Source: Epinephelus fuscoguttatus
Taxonomy: Eukaryota > Chordata > Actinopteri > Perciformes > Serranidae
Length of the DNA stretch: 64,000 nt
Direction of reading: 5' to 3'
NCBI RefSeq assembly: GCF_011397635.1
Contig: NC_064754.1
Coordinates: 30,732,543 to 30,796,542, forward strand
The notes beneath the pieces are model-generated. The model ran no database searches and was not told where the DNA came from. It worked only from the letters and a program-made list of their open reading frames with translations. Position 1 is the first letter of the stretch. The number at the start of each line of letters is the position of its first letter. A program made the position numbers and the translations under genes. Positions 1 through 13,743 of this stretch are shown piece by piece.

Positions 1-1005
1 TACGCTGACGTGACGCTTACGTTTGCAGCCGGTGGAGCCCGGCCGTTAGTCCTACAAACTGGACCTTTAAGGAAAAGTAGGAATATCAATTTACACACAT
101 GCAGCATTTAAAGCAAAAGTCCTGCATTAAAAAATTAACTTAAATAAAAGTATATAAGCATTAGCAACAACTACTCAAAGTATCACATGTAAAAGTACTC
201 ATTATGCTGAATGGCCCTTATTAATTTTATATCAATATAGCACTGGATCATTATTATTGCTGTAAAAAATATGTAAGCAGTACATTCATCTTGCAGTTGG
301 TCAAAGTGGAGCTAATTTCTACTATGTCATACTGTCGGGCTGTCTTGCATATGATGCATCACTGAGCTAATCATATGTTTTGTGTGTAAAATCATTTTAA
401 AACTAGTAACTATAGCTGCCAGATAAATGTAGTAGAGTAAAAACTACAATATTTCCCTCTGAAATGAAGTGGTATAGAAGTATAAAGTTGCATAAATGGA
501 AATATTCAAGTACAGTTCAAGCATCTTAAAGTCTGAATTAAGTACAGGACTTGAATAAATGTCATGTTGAAGTATGTTCTTCACACCACCCCCATTTGCT
601 TTCAGTTTACCTTCGAGATGTGGTTTTCAAGAACAGGATTTAGAAACTGGATACAGTTTCATAACAGTTCCTGCCCACAACTTCATTATGATGCAGAGGT
701 AATTGGAAATTAGCTAAATGAAAACCTGTGGGTTTGGAAAATGGCCGTCAGTGCTACAAACAATCATCAGAGTCACCACTATGATTCAGCAGTGTGTCGC
801 CTGTGATTTTGTGCCAAGAGAAAATTAAAATTTGAATACTACTGTATGTTATAAACTCATAAGCGACCAGTGAAACTGAATACTGTGATTTGAGCTTTTA
901 AAAACTAGCATGAGGCAAGAAGAAAACTTGACACAATGCGAAGGTTCAGAACAAATAAGGCTGTATCTCTACATCCTACAGGAATAGGTGCATGTATTCT
1001 CTCAC
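1..1005. other. 3' part of metrnl intron 3; no gene seen
   Basis: AT-rich sequence between the donor of metrnl exon 3 and the left edge. I see no further coding exon on either strand, and no recognisable repeat beyond short A/T runs. Confidence 0.6.
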
Positions 1006-2753
1006 CTAAACCAGGGTGCAGGAATGGGTACATGTGTGCCCCGGGCCCCTGACTGGGCACCAGCTCGTATTGGAAAGCTGTGATCCTCCGGCTGATGTCT
1101 GTCTGAGGGACGGCCTCCACAAAGAGAGCTCCCTCTGCCAGGCTGAAACAGTGCACTGAGCCCTGAGCCTGGTCCTTCTCTGCCAGCAGCAGCCTCAGAT
1201 CCCCGTTATGCTCCAGATACACATGAGAACCCTGAACATGGAGGATCCAGAGAGGAGGACACATGTAAGCTGCTTCCATCTGATACACCACACTGCAGTT
1301 GTAGTACTCTGGTGTCATACTCTACCTGGGAGTAAGTGTAGGGTTTGACGCACACATGGAGACCCGCCATGTGTCCGGATGAGGCCTCTGTGTTTTGCCG
1401 CAGGTTGACAATGATGGCTCCTGTAGGGTAGAGCCACTCTAGAGACCCCTGAGAGCAGCGTAGGTAGACCTGCTCCACATCCCTGCGATGAGACTCATGG
1501 CTCAGACCACTGTGGATGAGAAGACATTTCTTATATCAGGCATCCAGAGCGAGGATGAACAAGATCAAATGCCAAAAATCCTTAAATGTCCAACAATAAG
1601 GAAACTTGGATTCAGAATTGTAGAGCCCCAAAAGTGACCCCTGTGAATTCATAAAAAAAATCTATAATGACATGCTGGAAAAACAGAGTTAAAGACACAC
1701 ATGGAAGGGATTTAATGATATTGCAACATTCATTAAGAGCAACTCTGCTGCTGCTGTCTGCCAACAAATCCTTCACAGTTTGGACATATGCGGTCGCTTG
1801 TCTCTGATGTGCATAAGCTACCTCAACACCAGGAACTGAACGGGCTATTAAGTCGTTGGAAGTCCGAGGCCGGCAAACTTTACAACACAGTGCGGAGTGC
1901 AGGCTTTCATATTTTATGACTCAGGGACTTGGAGGAGTGATCAAAGAGGCCATATAGCTGTATTTACTTAAGATAGGAAGTGAAGCAGAGACACTCCTCT
2001 GATCAGAAGTAGTTTTCCAAAATCTTAAAGGGAGTCTCTGACTAATTAAAGCACCTCCTGTTCATGAATAACTGGTTTTCACCATTCATGAGTCACTTTC
2101 CTTTCTGGGAATAGTGATTGTGTAACAAGATTTTAATAAAGATATTCATGAGTTACTGAGATCTGACGTCACAAAATGTCAGAGTAATAACCATAAGCAA
2201 TGGCACATATGACTAAAACATCCCTAACTGGTTTCCATTGCGGATCTGCACCAGAATTTGACAGTAACATATTTTACTCTGATCTCCCAGTGTCCTTCCT
2301 GGATATTAAATTAAATCTTAATCAAACATCCATGCGTCTAATTACTGCTTTGAGTCTGGTGAAGACCTCAGTAATGCACAACAGAGTCACTTCAAAGACA
2401 CAGCCTGCCTCACACACATGACTCAAGTTCCTTTCATGACTCCCCTGCATTTCCAGAATTTAAGATCCATGGATTAAAGTCAAAAGTTCATGAAAGGGGG
2501 AGCTCAAAAACAAGAAGGAATATATTTCCTTATGGAGTTCTATAAGAAGTTGCTGATAACATTCCTGAGTTTTGTGCTGTGTTTTCTTTGTCACCTATAA
2601 CCACTGATATCTGCTCCTAAATTGAGGTTATCACACATCCTCTATCCATCTTCCTCACCTTCCTCTCCAGCTGCACTGGTCGCTGGAGTACTGTGCCACC
2701 GCCCGACACAGGAGCACAGCTGTGATCCAGTGCGCAGCCCACGGCCGGAGCAT
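1006..2753 (-). CDS. metrnl: Meteorin-like protein (metrnl), first three coding exons; last exon outside the window
   Basis: Secreted meteorin-family cytokine; in mammals it is linked to adipose, muscle and immune signalling. Coding exons on the minus strand are 2753-2659, 1509-1326 and 1231-1006. Phases agree (95, 184 and 226 nt) and all junctions are GT-AG. The start ATG at 2753 lies in a near-ideal GCCACCATG context and opens a hydrophobic signal peptide of about 20 residues, followed by QYSSDQCSWRG. Exon 2 reads VEQVYLRC then LEWLYPTGAIIVNLR. Exon 3 reads HCFSLAEGALFVEA then DISRRITAFQYELV. These are family signatures recalled from human METRNL. Exon 3 ends in phase 1, as needed to join an exon starting with the conserved PCRPCSDTE block. 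That fourth exon, about half the protein, must lie left of position 1, so the gene is cut by the window edge and not broken. METRNL fits better than METRN because of the QYSSD..CSW start and the neighbouring b3gntl1. Confidence 0.93.
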
Positions 2754-3110
2754 GGTGGCCCGTCCGCCCCGGCGGTCACCGAATCTCCCCGCACAGCAGA
2801 CCAGCAAGCCGCGCGCTCTGCTGCACCCGAACCGCAAGGTCCCGTAAAAAAATCCCCCGAAGCTCCTCAGCGCGCGCACACACGCTACATGGCGGGTTCA
2901 GCCGAGGCGAAAGCAGAATAACATTTTGATACCAAGTTTGTAAAGAGAAGCAGAGAGCGCGCGCAGCAGGACAACAGGCTGTTTAAAAACACTTTGGCTC
3001 CGTGCGCTCTGCTTCACGTCACCGGGGGCGCGTGCCAGCTGCTGACTCCGCTTGAGTGACACGCGAGCGCTCGCTCCAAACCACGCCTACACATCCCCCC
3101 TGGAAGATGT
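2740..3110 (-). promoter_or_regulatory. metrnl: CpG-rich metrnl 5' leader and promoter region
   Basis: The stretch around and upstream of the metrnl ATG is clearly richer in G+C and CpG than its surroundings, with several GCGCGC-type runs near 2870 and 2960. This is typical of a vertebrate CpG-island promoter. No TATA box stands out and the transcription start cannot be placed by eye. Confidence 0.55.
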
Positions 3111-5479
3111 GTGTAGAGGAGGACCTCGAGCTCTTGTTGCAGCATGAGAAATAGGCTACCATCAAACTTTTACACAAATTAAACTGGACCTACAAACGGG
3201 TGTTGCGCATCCAGCAGAGCTCGTGATACTCTTTATGAGTGAATAGAATAACGTTTTTGAAATTAAAAACAAAAGAAACTTGGTCCACAAATGGACATCT
3301 GCACACATAAAAAGCGCTTTCAAGTAAAAACAAATCTGTAAACACATGTATAACAAAATACAGAAGCCAAATGACCTGCTTTAAAAACATTTGTCCTGCA
3401 GCTCCTGGTACATAACTCATTCAGGTCTGAAGATGCCAGAGAGAAGTACAAGCCCGTGTGTGTGTGTGTGTGTGTGTGTGTTGTGCGTGCTTTATTAACA
3501 GATGGATCATATTATCGCGGTGAAAATGAGAGCAGCATGCAGGTCTGGATCAGCAGCCCTCTCCCAAACACTCACCAAAACCTCCACAGTCACTGCCAGA
3601 CCCTTCAACACTGCAAAGATACTCATGCATAGGAGTATGATTTTTTTTTTTAAAGTATTACTTTATGCTCTGCAGCCTACTTTAATGGAAGTATATAACT
3701 AATATCCCTGCATTATTATTGTTTCATTAATCGTCCTCCTTGGCAACAGAGAGGCTCTGACGTAACAAGAAGTCACACATGTGCTCTAAACGCCTGTTGG
3801 AGTCTCAGGGCGGTTTTCCCGTGAGAAAACAGTCGGAACAGCAAGCATGTTACCGACTCGTCACATTCCCCCACACAGCCTGAGCTATGTAACACATTTC
3901 GAGAAATGCCGAAACACAGACTCCCTTACACACCTCCACCCTCCTCCTCCTCCTCCATACTCACACACACTCACACACACAATCTTACTATGCCTCTGTG
4001 GAAATGGGAATTTCCAGTATTGTTACTGTTATCAGTCTATCAGGACTCATTTAATGAGTAATTCATTTTATTTTATACAGATTGCATTTTACAATACAAA
4101 TCAAATATTCATCTTTCACTTCCCTCTTTGATTGTTACTGATGATGCTGTGCTAGGAGCCAAATGAAAGCAACAACCAGGCTCAACTACACTAAACAAAT
4201 GGAAACTGAATTAAAATTAAGTTCAACTTTCTAATAAGACATAAAAGGCTTATAAGTTGTAACTAATGGCTTTATTCATAATAATAAATAATTTGCTAAT
4301 GCAGGATCAATCATATGCCTTTGATTAGGACAGCATTTGGGTCACCAGGCTGGGGAGATCCCTTGGATTACCAACATCAAAACTGCATCACTACCTTGTA
4401 GGTAGATGGGTAATTTATGAGGAGGACATGGGTATACTCTTCTGTATATTCCAATGGCTTTTTTGGCTGATCGGTGGTATACAGAAAACAGCCAGAAAAG
4501 AGGTAGGTATAGCCCGTACACCTGCATATACCCTCCACTACCAAATAAAGGATAAAGACCAGCTGAATAACACATAACCACAGACTTTATCTTTATTTCA
4601 GGTATATGTAACAGGGTCAATTGGGCGTACCCCACCTTTAAAGGGGTGTTTCCCGCCTTGCCTCTCCCCATTTTGCTGTTGTACTCCATGAGAGAGGTAA
4701 GCGACATCGCTATTGTAGTAAGTTCTGTGTTTTAGCACTGTTAAGCTGTTTATAAGTTAATTTCTCAGCCTAAACTTATTGTATAGGGCCTTGCATTATA
4801 TGGTCGTAGCTGACGGAGGATTTTGTTTTTACCTTTTGCTGTCATGTATGTTTCCTTTTTTTGTTGTTGTTGTACTTAACTGAATGTAACATGGCCACCC
4901 TTTTGCTCTCTGATTGGTCTGAGATAATTAAGATGGGCAGGACAGAGATTCAAAAAACCACTGGCCCAAAACCTTTCAAGGTAAGCCATGTAGCACTTTG
5001 ATTAAGAGATAGGAGTAGGAGAACTACAGCTCAAATAATGAGGGTAACGATAAAAGTGATTGTAGGATGGTGTATTGCATTAACTGTCTGACTTATAGAA
5101 ATATTTCCACAACACATTTTACTCGTTATTAGGAAAAGGGTTTTGAAAGAGCGCTTAATGCTTTCAAGTAAAAATTTAGCTAAAATGGGAAGTTTTTTTT
5201 AAAGTAAACCAGAATGTTTTAGGCCACAAAGTGCCACAGAACCATGACTTAGGCTGCTGTGTGCCACTCTGTGACAGTACAGACATTTTTTGGGTCACTT
5301 AAAAAATAATGAAGATCTATAAAGTAAGATCTTGTGAAAGTCTTCAGAATTTTAGGTGTTTGTCTTGGTAACGTACCAAAAAGTATCCAAAATCACCTGA
5401 TTTCGCCCTGTATAAAAGCATCAGCATATGATTTGTTAACAATGGATAAAGCCATTTGTTTTTTGTTTTTTTTAAAGAT

Positions 5480-5652
5480 ATTTTTTGGGGCATTTTTTAG
5501 CCTTTATTTGATAGGACAGACAAGTGTGAAAGGGGGAGAGAGAGGGAGTGACATGCAGCAAAGGGCCACAGGCTGGAGTCGAACCCGGGCCGCTGCGGCA
5601 ACAGCCTTGTACATGGGGCGCCTGCTCTACCACTAAGCCACCGATGCCCCGG
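5480..5652 (-). repeat. tRNA-derived SINE
   Basis: Read on the minus strand, the element starts GGGGCATCGG and shows a pol III A box (TGGCTTAGTGGTAG) followed by a B box (GGTTCGACTCC), the internal promoter of a tRNA-derived SINE. The tail runs into a purine/T-rich segment. The sequence is a teleost family I recognise, in which a tRNA-like head is followed by GGCCCTTTGCTGCATGTCA. It is not a functional tRNA because the cloverleaf does not continue past the B box. Confidence 0.8.
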
Positions 5653-5759
5653 ATAAAGCCATTTGTTGCTTATAAACTTAATAAAGATCAGTAGCAAAAT
5701 GATGTCTGACTTACACACATGTATCCCGGGCACGTTACAGAGTGCCCCAGGAATGAATG

Positions 5760-6213
5760 CTAAAACCTGGAAATGAGTAAGCATTTCCACTCCTGGTTCC
5801 CTCGTCTCAAAGTCAATGGGTTATTGGTTAGATACCTGGAATAAGGTCCGTGGTTAACACAAGCTTAATAGACTTTTACATTTTATCACATTACATAAAA
5901 TATGCCAGTGAATACCCCACTTGTAAATTTTGAAACTTATGTGTCTTAAAAAGGCGGAGTTGCTAACAAGAGGCTAAATGAGACTACAGACTGTCATCAT
6001 GCCTAATCGTGTTTGGCGGTGGTGATGTTAGGTCACGCATGGTGTCGTTTGTTTGTAGCCTGACTTTAGGTTTTTACTTCTGGTGATTGCATTTAGGCTT
6101 AAAAAAATGTAAAAGTAGTTTACATTTCTGAAGAACAAAAGGTGTAAGTATCATAAACGTCTGTTTGCCATAAAGCTTATTTTCTGCAGTCATCCAAAAT
6201 GTAATGGAAAAAT
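5760..6213 (+). repeat. Unnamed dispersed repeat, copy 1 (pairs with 59021-59458)
   Basis: About 450 bp aligns almost end to end with 59021-59458 in the same orientation. Shared blocks include CTAAAACCTGGAAATGAG, ACTACAGACTGTCATCATG and AAGTATCATAAACGT. Mismatches and small indels are spread along the length, so this is an old repeat and not a recent duplication. I see no ORF or clear terminal repeat. Confidence 0.75.
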
Positions 6214-8549
6214 CTAATTTGCTTTTTTCAGAGGGAGCCAGGACTATGCTAACTTCCCCCTACTGAATGACCTGAGAGGTGATTTTCTACACTCCCCTCT
6301 GTCTCTCTGCACAAAGCATAACACATCTGTATCACTGTACCACCAACACATTTCTCCCTCCAAGTCCCCAGATTTAAAAAATTTCACCACAAACACGTCT
6401 GAAGCCCAGACACCAGCGACCGCAGAGGGAGTCTGACCTGAGTCTAATTCTGTCACCGTACCAAAGGAAGTCTGAGCTGCTGATGTGCTGTTTGACCTCA
6501 TGTGCTCCTTCGCCATGTGAAGTATTTACAGAGCAGCAGAGCCTCTGACCTGCTCCCCTTATGCCCCCCTGCCGTCACCTGGCTCCTCTCAAGCGACCTG
6601 ACAGGAGGAACACTCTGTCTGTCCACACACTGCTTCCTCAAGGAGCCACACATTCCTCCATCTCTGATTACAATCTTCAAGACCTTTATTTCCTCATTAC
6701 TTGTAAATTACCCATAGGGGCTAAATGAGCATCTCTAGTGGATCTTTTGGTAGTGCCTTACTCAGTGGGAGCTTCAGTAGTTGTTGAAACAGGGGTAGGA
6801 AAAACATAACACACTGCTCCTCTACAAAGGAAGAGAGCAGTAACTACAGAAGCAAAGTGCCTGACGGAGAAGTCTTCAGGCTGATCAGCTGACTGCTCAC
6901 AGCAGAAAGGTGGCAACGCCTTTATTTTACACCTGCAACTGAACAAGACTTAAAATAACAGTGTTTTTAGTAGATCTTCAGGTGAAAACACAGTAATCTA
7001 GTACAATCACTTGCCAGTATTTGGTTTGCTCATTTTGCCCTACTGTAGAACAATTTTGACAAAATATGTCGTTATGAACTTTGGCTTTGTGTGGCAGCTT
7101 TAAGCAGGCATTTACTCCAGTGACTTACTGGTTAAAAGACAGCCTCTCCTTTTCAGTGACACACACCACACACCATAAAGAGATGCTGAAACTAAGGAAT
7201 GTGGTAAAGTTCCAGGTGAATAAAAACCCCTCAGTGTCTGACCTCTGTGAGCTCTCTTCACCCAAACACAGCCGTCTCCTATCTCTTTCTCTTATCACTG
7301 CCAGAAAACACACAGCTGTGTAAGTGCATATTTGTGTGTGTGTGCATTTTCTCTATACACGTGCAGGTTTATTTGACCAGCGAGGGCAAGCAGGCTCCAG
7401 GGTCAGGGTCATTCATTGTGTGTGTGTGTGTGTGTGTTATCAGGTCTGATGTCTGCAGAGAGATGGAGTGTAAACACTGAGTAAAGCTCTGTTTACTCTT
7501 TTTCTAAGTCTCTTTCATAGATTCTCCATTAGAGCTCGCTCTGATCATCTACCAAGTGCTTTATCATGAGGGCAGAGTGGGTGAAGGAGACAGGATGTAT
7601 TTAGACAGAGTGTGGTCTTACTTAAACAAATCACTTTGGTTTGTTACATTATAAAATATATGGTGTCCATTTGGAGGACATTTATTCAGAGCACCTTATG
7701 GCTCCATGACTGCATACACTTTGGATATGAGTGGCTGCAAAGAACTTTCAAGCCTGCTGTTTCACCTGAATATTTAGCCACAGGCATGGAGAGCGGAGAT
7801 TATAAATCAGTAGGTGTTCATTAAAAAGACGGCAGTGCTTTGAGCTAAATGCTAATGTCAGCATGCTAACATGCTCACAATGACAATGTGAATATATGAC
7901 CTCGTCACATATTGACCTTGGTCATGGACTTTCCACGTCCTCATGCGTCGTGCAAGGTACCCTGGTTGTGTTGGTTGCTGAAGTTTTGGGACACCATGTC
8001 AAGTTCTGCCTGTTAGATGCGTTGTCTTCTTTCAAAATACACTTCCATTTTCACAGGAAATTTACCCTTTACGTACAGTCTCTTTTAAAAATAAACAGAC
8101 TACGTTGGTACAACACAAATTACTTCTTTTTCCTTCAACAACAAACGCACGTTGCTGGCTTTAGGCAACAAAAGCATGGTTAGGTTCAGGAAAAAAGAAC
8201 AGGGTTTGGCTTTAGAATCTTATGAGATGCGAACAGTGCTCTTTCGGGTGAAAGTTGGTGTTTGTTGTGTCCCCGCCGCTGCCGGGCGCTGTTAAACTAT
8301 AACAGCAACCGGCTGCGCATCATGCCAACGTTTACGGATGCCTTTTTTCATTGGTTTCTGACGCTGCAAGTCACTGCCCAAGCGCCGGATTTCGATAGAG
8401 ACCAGGCTCCTACTGCCATACTATGTAGCTGCCATCCCACACCTGCCAGCATGGATAAAAAGTGAAACAGCAAAACAAACAAAAAGTTACAGATTAAAAC
8501 AGATGTGTGTCCAAAAAAATTGAAATCCTGCAAATGCAGACAAACATGT

Positions 8550-8861
8550 AGTAGATTCGTTGACAGAAAATTAATCAACATGGTTTTTGTCATTTAAGTC
8601 ATTTTTTAAGAAAAAACTGCAGATTATTTCCTGGTTTCGAGCTTAATTTGCTGCTTTCTTTGCTGTACGTGACAGTTAACTGAATATCTTTGGGTTTTAG
8701 ACTGTTGGTAAGACAAAACAAGCTATCTGAATGTGTCAACTTGGGATTAAGAATGTAATGAGCATTTTATGCTATTGTCTGCTTTTTTATCGACAAAACA
8801 TGTAAACAAATTAAACATCTGAATTAATTCTTACTGAAAATAATCATTAGTTGCCGCCCTA
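8550..8861 (+). repeat. Degraded hAT-type MITE copy
   Basis: The segment from GATTCGTTGACAGAAAATTAATC to ATCATTAGTTGCCGCCCTA resembles the non-autonomous family seen in fuller form at 37596-37925 (ends CAGGGCTGC and GCAGCTCTA). It is diverged and has no coding capacity. Confidence 0.55.
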
Positions 8862-9908
8862 TTGGATTCACATCACTGAGGAACTGAGGAAGACACCGTC
8901 TTGTGTCAGTGTTAGTGTGCAGGAACACAGGAGGAAGAGGGGTCCAGTTGGCGACTGGGTGCTAAGTGGATGTGATATTTTTCTCAGCCCCTACACAGCA
9001 GTGTACTGTGGGTGGCAGGAGCCTGGGATTTCCACCTCAAACCCCACACTGAATCAGGCTCAAACAGTCCTGCAATTTATCAAAAAATGAATTCAAGCCT
9101 AACTTCTAATCGGGCACAGTGAGTCTGCAACCATGCAACTGTCAGTGATAACAAACAAAGGTGGTTAAAATAAAGCTTCGGCAGAGTTCAAGACCCCTCC
9201 AGTTGTTTTACTGCCACTGCTGCCTCCCTACAAACTGCTGCGGACAGATTTACAGTAAGGCAGACCACGTCGCAGACCCAGGAAACACCGGGGGAGATTT
9301 TGTGGGGAAAGGTCTGTTTACCTTTGGGCAGAAAGACTCCACACTCTGTGAGGTAAAATAAACTTTTTGTGTGTGTTTATGTATTATAACTGGAGCTCTC
9401 TTAAAGAGGTTATTGTTCTTTAGATTTCATAAGAGACCAAGAGAAAGAAAAACAAATTCGTGCAGTGTCCATGTTTGTACATTTGTAGCAGCTGTGTGAT
9501 TTTGCACAGTTGCACCAGAGAAGGTTGTTGAGAAATCAGTGTGATTTTGGTCATAAAACATCCCACCCTTTATAAGTGAAATCTTCTGTAGTGACGTCCT
9601 GGGTCTGATCACTTCCTTTAACTTCAACACAACTCCAAGTGCACAGGTTGGCAAACCCCAATCTCAGTCCACACAAGATTAGAAAACACAATAATAATTT
9701 ATTCTTTCAATGGTAAACATCAGCAAGTCATGTCTTCTTACACGTCCTCTGAAGAGTGAAACATAAAGGCCTAATACTGTCTTCTCTCTCATTCTATTAC
9801 CAAATCATTCCTCCATTTTGTTTCTTATCATATCTTTCCACTCTAGGTGAAGTTATAGTTACTAATATGAGCCTAAACGTCCACGTTCCAGCTTTTAAAA
9901 TGCATGGG

Positions 9909-10075
9909 TCGACATTTTGGGGAACATGCATGTTAGTCATTCTATTGTCCTTGTCCTTGTCTTGTAATTAGACAAGATGATCAATACCACTCTCATACCT
10001 GACAGTTAAATATGGAGCTACAGCCAGGATCTAGTTGGCTTAGCTTAGCATAAAGACTGAAAGCAGAGGAATATG
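9909..10075 (+). repeat. Interspersed repeat sharing sequence with 37030-37262
   Basis: The part ACCACTCTCATACCTG through GGCTTAGCTTAGCATAAAGACTG matches the reverse complement of 37165-37262. This is a common fish repeat with no coding potential. Confidence 0.6.
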
Positions 10076-10122
10076 AAGTAGTCCCAGTCTGAAGATAACA
10101 TAACCTGCCTACAGTCTACTTT

Positions 10123-10401
10123 GTGGTTGATTGCTTAGTTTCAGAAAATTCTACAGAGGTGGTAAAAGGTAAGGCTAGAGATTTCTTGGTTTGGGCTGAC
10201 AAAGAGGTTGAACTGTTACTTAAATTAACATATGAGTATATGGTAGTCAAGGCAGTGGAAATCACTGATTGGGAGTCGTGGAAAAGTAAATACATCGAGA
10301 TATTAGAACAGTGCTGGGAGCCATATCCATTACTGGAGGAAGCCACAGCAATGGGAAAGGAGCACCCATACAGAAAGCATAAAATCACAAAAGGCATGTA
10401 G
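10123..10401 (+). pseudogene. Myb/SANT-like transposon ORF fragment
   Basis: The reading frame includes KARDFLVWADKEVELLLKL, then DWESWKSKYIEILE and MGKEHPYRKHKITKG. It resembles the Myb/SANT-like (trihelix type) DNA-binding protein encoded in many copies by teleost genomes, usually attributed to PIF/Harbinger elements. The frame stops soon after the first domain and the usual downstream part is missing, so I treat it as a fragment in the b3gntl1 3' flank and not as a gene. Confidence 0.55.
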
Positions 10402-10751
10402 ACCTGGTTGTAATGTTTTGACTTCACAAGCTGTGACTGAAACGACCCAACTGGGATGCAAACATAAATGTCTGTGTCATTGTTTCCAAAACTAAAACTC
10501 AACCCCGGGGTTTTAAACTAAAACTGACTCAGCAGTGTTTTCAAAGGTCTCAGTTTTTGGGCACCAAAACACCAGCAACAGTTATGTGTTTTATGACAAA
10601 ATCGTAGTCGTGTGGATGCAGCCCGACTCTGTCCCAGTGTCCAGTCCCCTTTAGTCCTGTTATCACCTGCATGTCCCTCAGTTTGTTGTGCATTCCTCTG
10701 AGCCTGTTAAAGCTGCACGGCTCCTCCTGTTGTCTCCATCCCTCTGAGCAG

Positions 10752-13693
10752 TCAGTTAAAATGGTAGTAATCTCTTCCTTCCTTCAGCTGCAAAGAGTTG
10801 AGGTTTTCCTCCAGGACGCCTCCTGTCATGTCCTACAGATCAAACAGTGTGAGGGAAACAACAGGAAGAGAGAACATGGTGGAGGGTTAAAAAAAATACA
10901 CAAAAGAAGACATTATCAGATGAGTTATTGTTGCCCTGAAAACTCTTTCATTTGCTTTTTCTTTTTGATAAAGGTCCTTAATGTTTTCAGTGTTTTAACT
11001 GCGCTGAACTACAGTCAAAGGTTACACACAGGCTACAGAGATTGAGACTCGCCAACAGTAACTTAATCTACAGAAAATGTACAAATTGCATATTTGTTGA
11101 TTATAGTTATTTGACATCTGGGTAGAAAAAACTTGTGTGATGGACTCCAGGTGTGTGTGCGTGTGTGTGTGTTGCAGAGAACAAGAGAACGGGAATGATT
11201 GAATCCAGGTCTCCTTGTCCTCCAACTATGATTACTTCTCCCAATTCCCATAATTGAGCAATTAGTAGTCCCTGTAGGAGGGGTCACTCTGGATTTGACG
11301 TCTAAATCTGGCTAGGTGATAAATAGGCGATTAGTGATTTTGCTGCCAGAACAGCAGTGTGTGTGTGTGTGTGTGTGTGTGTGATCGTATATTATAAAAT
11401 GAGAACGTCATTATCTTCGGAAAGGCTTTGCAGCAGCTTTGAATATTGGCAGGATTTTGGAGTACAAAATGTACAAAACTTAACAGTGGCAAAAACATCA
11501 GATGTTTGCACAAGCGTCATGTGATCAAAGATCAGGCTGCTGTCTCTACCCATTTCCTGGCTGCCCCCTCTGTGTGTGTGTGTGTTTTGTCCTGTGCCGG
11601 GCACACGCCCTCGATCATTATGTCGTTAACTTAGATTACAGACCTGAGGGACAGGCGGTCAGAGACAGCAAACATACAACATGCAAACACGTTTTCTGCT
11701 CACCAGTTTGACACAGATAATGAAGGGGGCGGAGGCGTCTTTGTAGTGCAGCACTGGGATTTTCGGCTTAGGTCTTTTCTGGAGGCATGTAAACAGAAAA
11801 AGAGAGACACAAACCACGTATTGTTGTTGGTCACAGCTTCATAGAAACTCTGTTCACTGGAATAAAGTGGTGTGGTGACCATTTGAAACACATCTTATAT
11901 CTTGCTTACACTGAGTTACAGTGAACGCTAGTATCGATCGACAGAGGCTGATCTCACCTTGGACTCCTCGTACGTGTAAAAGCCTTTCTGGATCTTGTTC
12001 TCGTCGACATCACAGAAAGCCTTCACCTGATAAATGAATCAGAATGGCAGTGAAAGCTCGCACACACTCGCATAACACACTTTGTCCACCAGCTCTGTGT
12101 GTCTCACATCGGACTCCGTAGCTGGATGGAGCATACCTTCTCCTGATTAGCCGGACTCAGGCTTCGGTAGAGCTTCCGGCCCTGTTTCCCGGCGTTCCAT
12201 ATGGTGAAGCTCTCCCATTGGCTGAGAACTCTCTCCTGCAGGAAATCGACTCGCAGTTTCCAAATGGTTTCCCTGGAAACAGAGGAGATGAGTAGGGGAT
12301 AACAAAGGATGGACACAGAAGCAGGCAGTGCACACGCTTAAAATCAGGGATGCTGTCTGTCGGCTTAAGTCAAGATTGTTTGATTAATTTAGTGTGAAAA
12401 CAATGTTTCATTATGTCTGAGGAAGATAAACTGACAAATATATAATGTATGTTCTATTTAACATGCACTCATACCCAGGTCGTATTTTGCTTTCTAAGCT
12501 AACTCGGATGTCAATGGAGTCTTAAACTAATCACATAATCACATACAGTAGGGGCAAATTTAAGAAAATTTTGGGAACTCTGTTTATTCTCCTACTTGCT
12601 AACAACCATGTAAGCACATGGGCCACACTAAAAGATCAAAGTACACGTCAAATAAATTTTTCCCAAAGACGGCTTTTTAGGTAGTAATTATCAACCTGAT
12701 GTTTGTGAAGTGTTTTCTGTCATTTGATGCTACACAAACGGGGTCTGACGTCATGATTGACAGCTGTGATTGGTTCGGATTGGTGTATGGGGCATGTCTC
12801 CACCCTCCATCACTACTGTGCAGACTTTGGCTCCAAATGACATCACCAGTGCCAGACAGCAGCCCCTGCATCCGGGATATTTTGACTTCAACTTGTACAG
12901 TGGTAGGAAGTGGAGAAGTGTCAGCCATCTTTATATACAGTCTGTTGTTGAGTTTTGCAAAACATCCACCTATTTCTTTAGAGAGAAATTGCAATTTATT
13001 ACCATTTGGCTCTTATTTCTCAAAGTTCTGGCTATGATTTCTCTCAGTAACATGACTGTACTTGGATTGTACCTTGTAAATTTGCTGAGATCTGGGAACA
13101 TGACATCGCTACAGAGTTGTCTGACAAGTCAAGGAACATGAGTGATAAGATGTTCAGACATGTTTTAACCTGGGTTAGACACAGTTATTTGGAAGAAAGA
13201 ATTAAGCAAAATTAAAATTATAATTCAAAATGTCCACTTTAAACATTCATCAGTTTATAGACCTGCTTTGTGGTTTAATTTTGACTGAGTATACTTGCTA
13301 TAGTTGTGCATGCTAAGGGTGTGCCACGATAACATCGGTATAATTTTTAATATCATATGAAAAATTCATATAGTGACACTCGCAATATTTCGACCAATTG
13401 ACACATATCTTTCTGCGGCTCCTCTGGCTGCAGCACAGCATCTCACCCTCTCCTCTCTCGCCGCGCACACACGGTGTCGGCAAGCGATTAAACTTTTGGT
13501 AATGTAAACCTATGTGATGCTCACAGCTCGACAAAAAACTACATATATGTGAATGTGGAATAGTAAAGGCAGCATAACAGCCTGTCACAGGTTACAGCGT
13601 GATGATTAGAGCAGAAAGGGCAGAGCATAATGGTCCAGGTGGAAAAAAACAATCATTTAGGACTCTGATAAAAGAGAAGGAAATCACCTGTTG

Positions 13694-13743
<50 letters not shown>

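Larger units (their letters stand above)
3111..10751. other. Intergenic region between metrnl and b3gntl1
   Basis: No exon of a recognisable gene was found here. The region holds a TG microsatellite (about 3456-3481), a tRNA-derived SINE, one copy of an unnamed dispersed repeat, a hAT-type MITE copy, a Myb/SANT-like transposon fragment and the b3gntl1 3' untranslated region next to 10752. Each recognised item is listed separately. Confidence 0.6.

Noticed and set aside
5560..5652. Possible tRNA gene
   Set aside because: A and B boxes are present, but there is no acceptor stem or anticodon arm; it is the head of a SINE.
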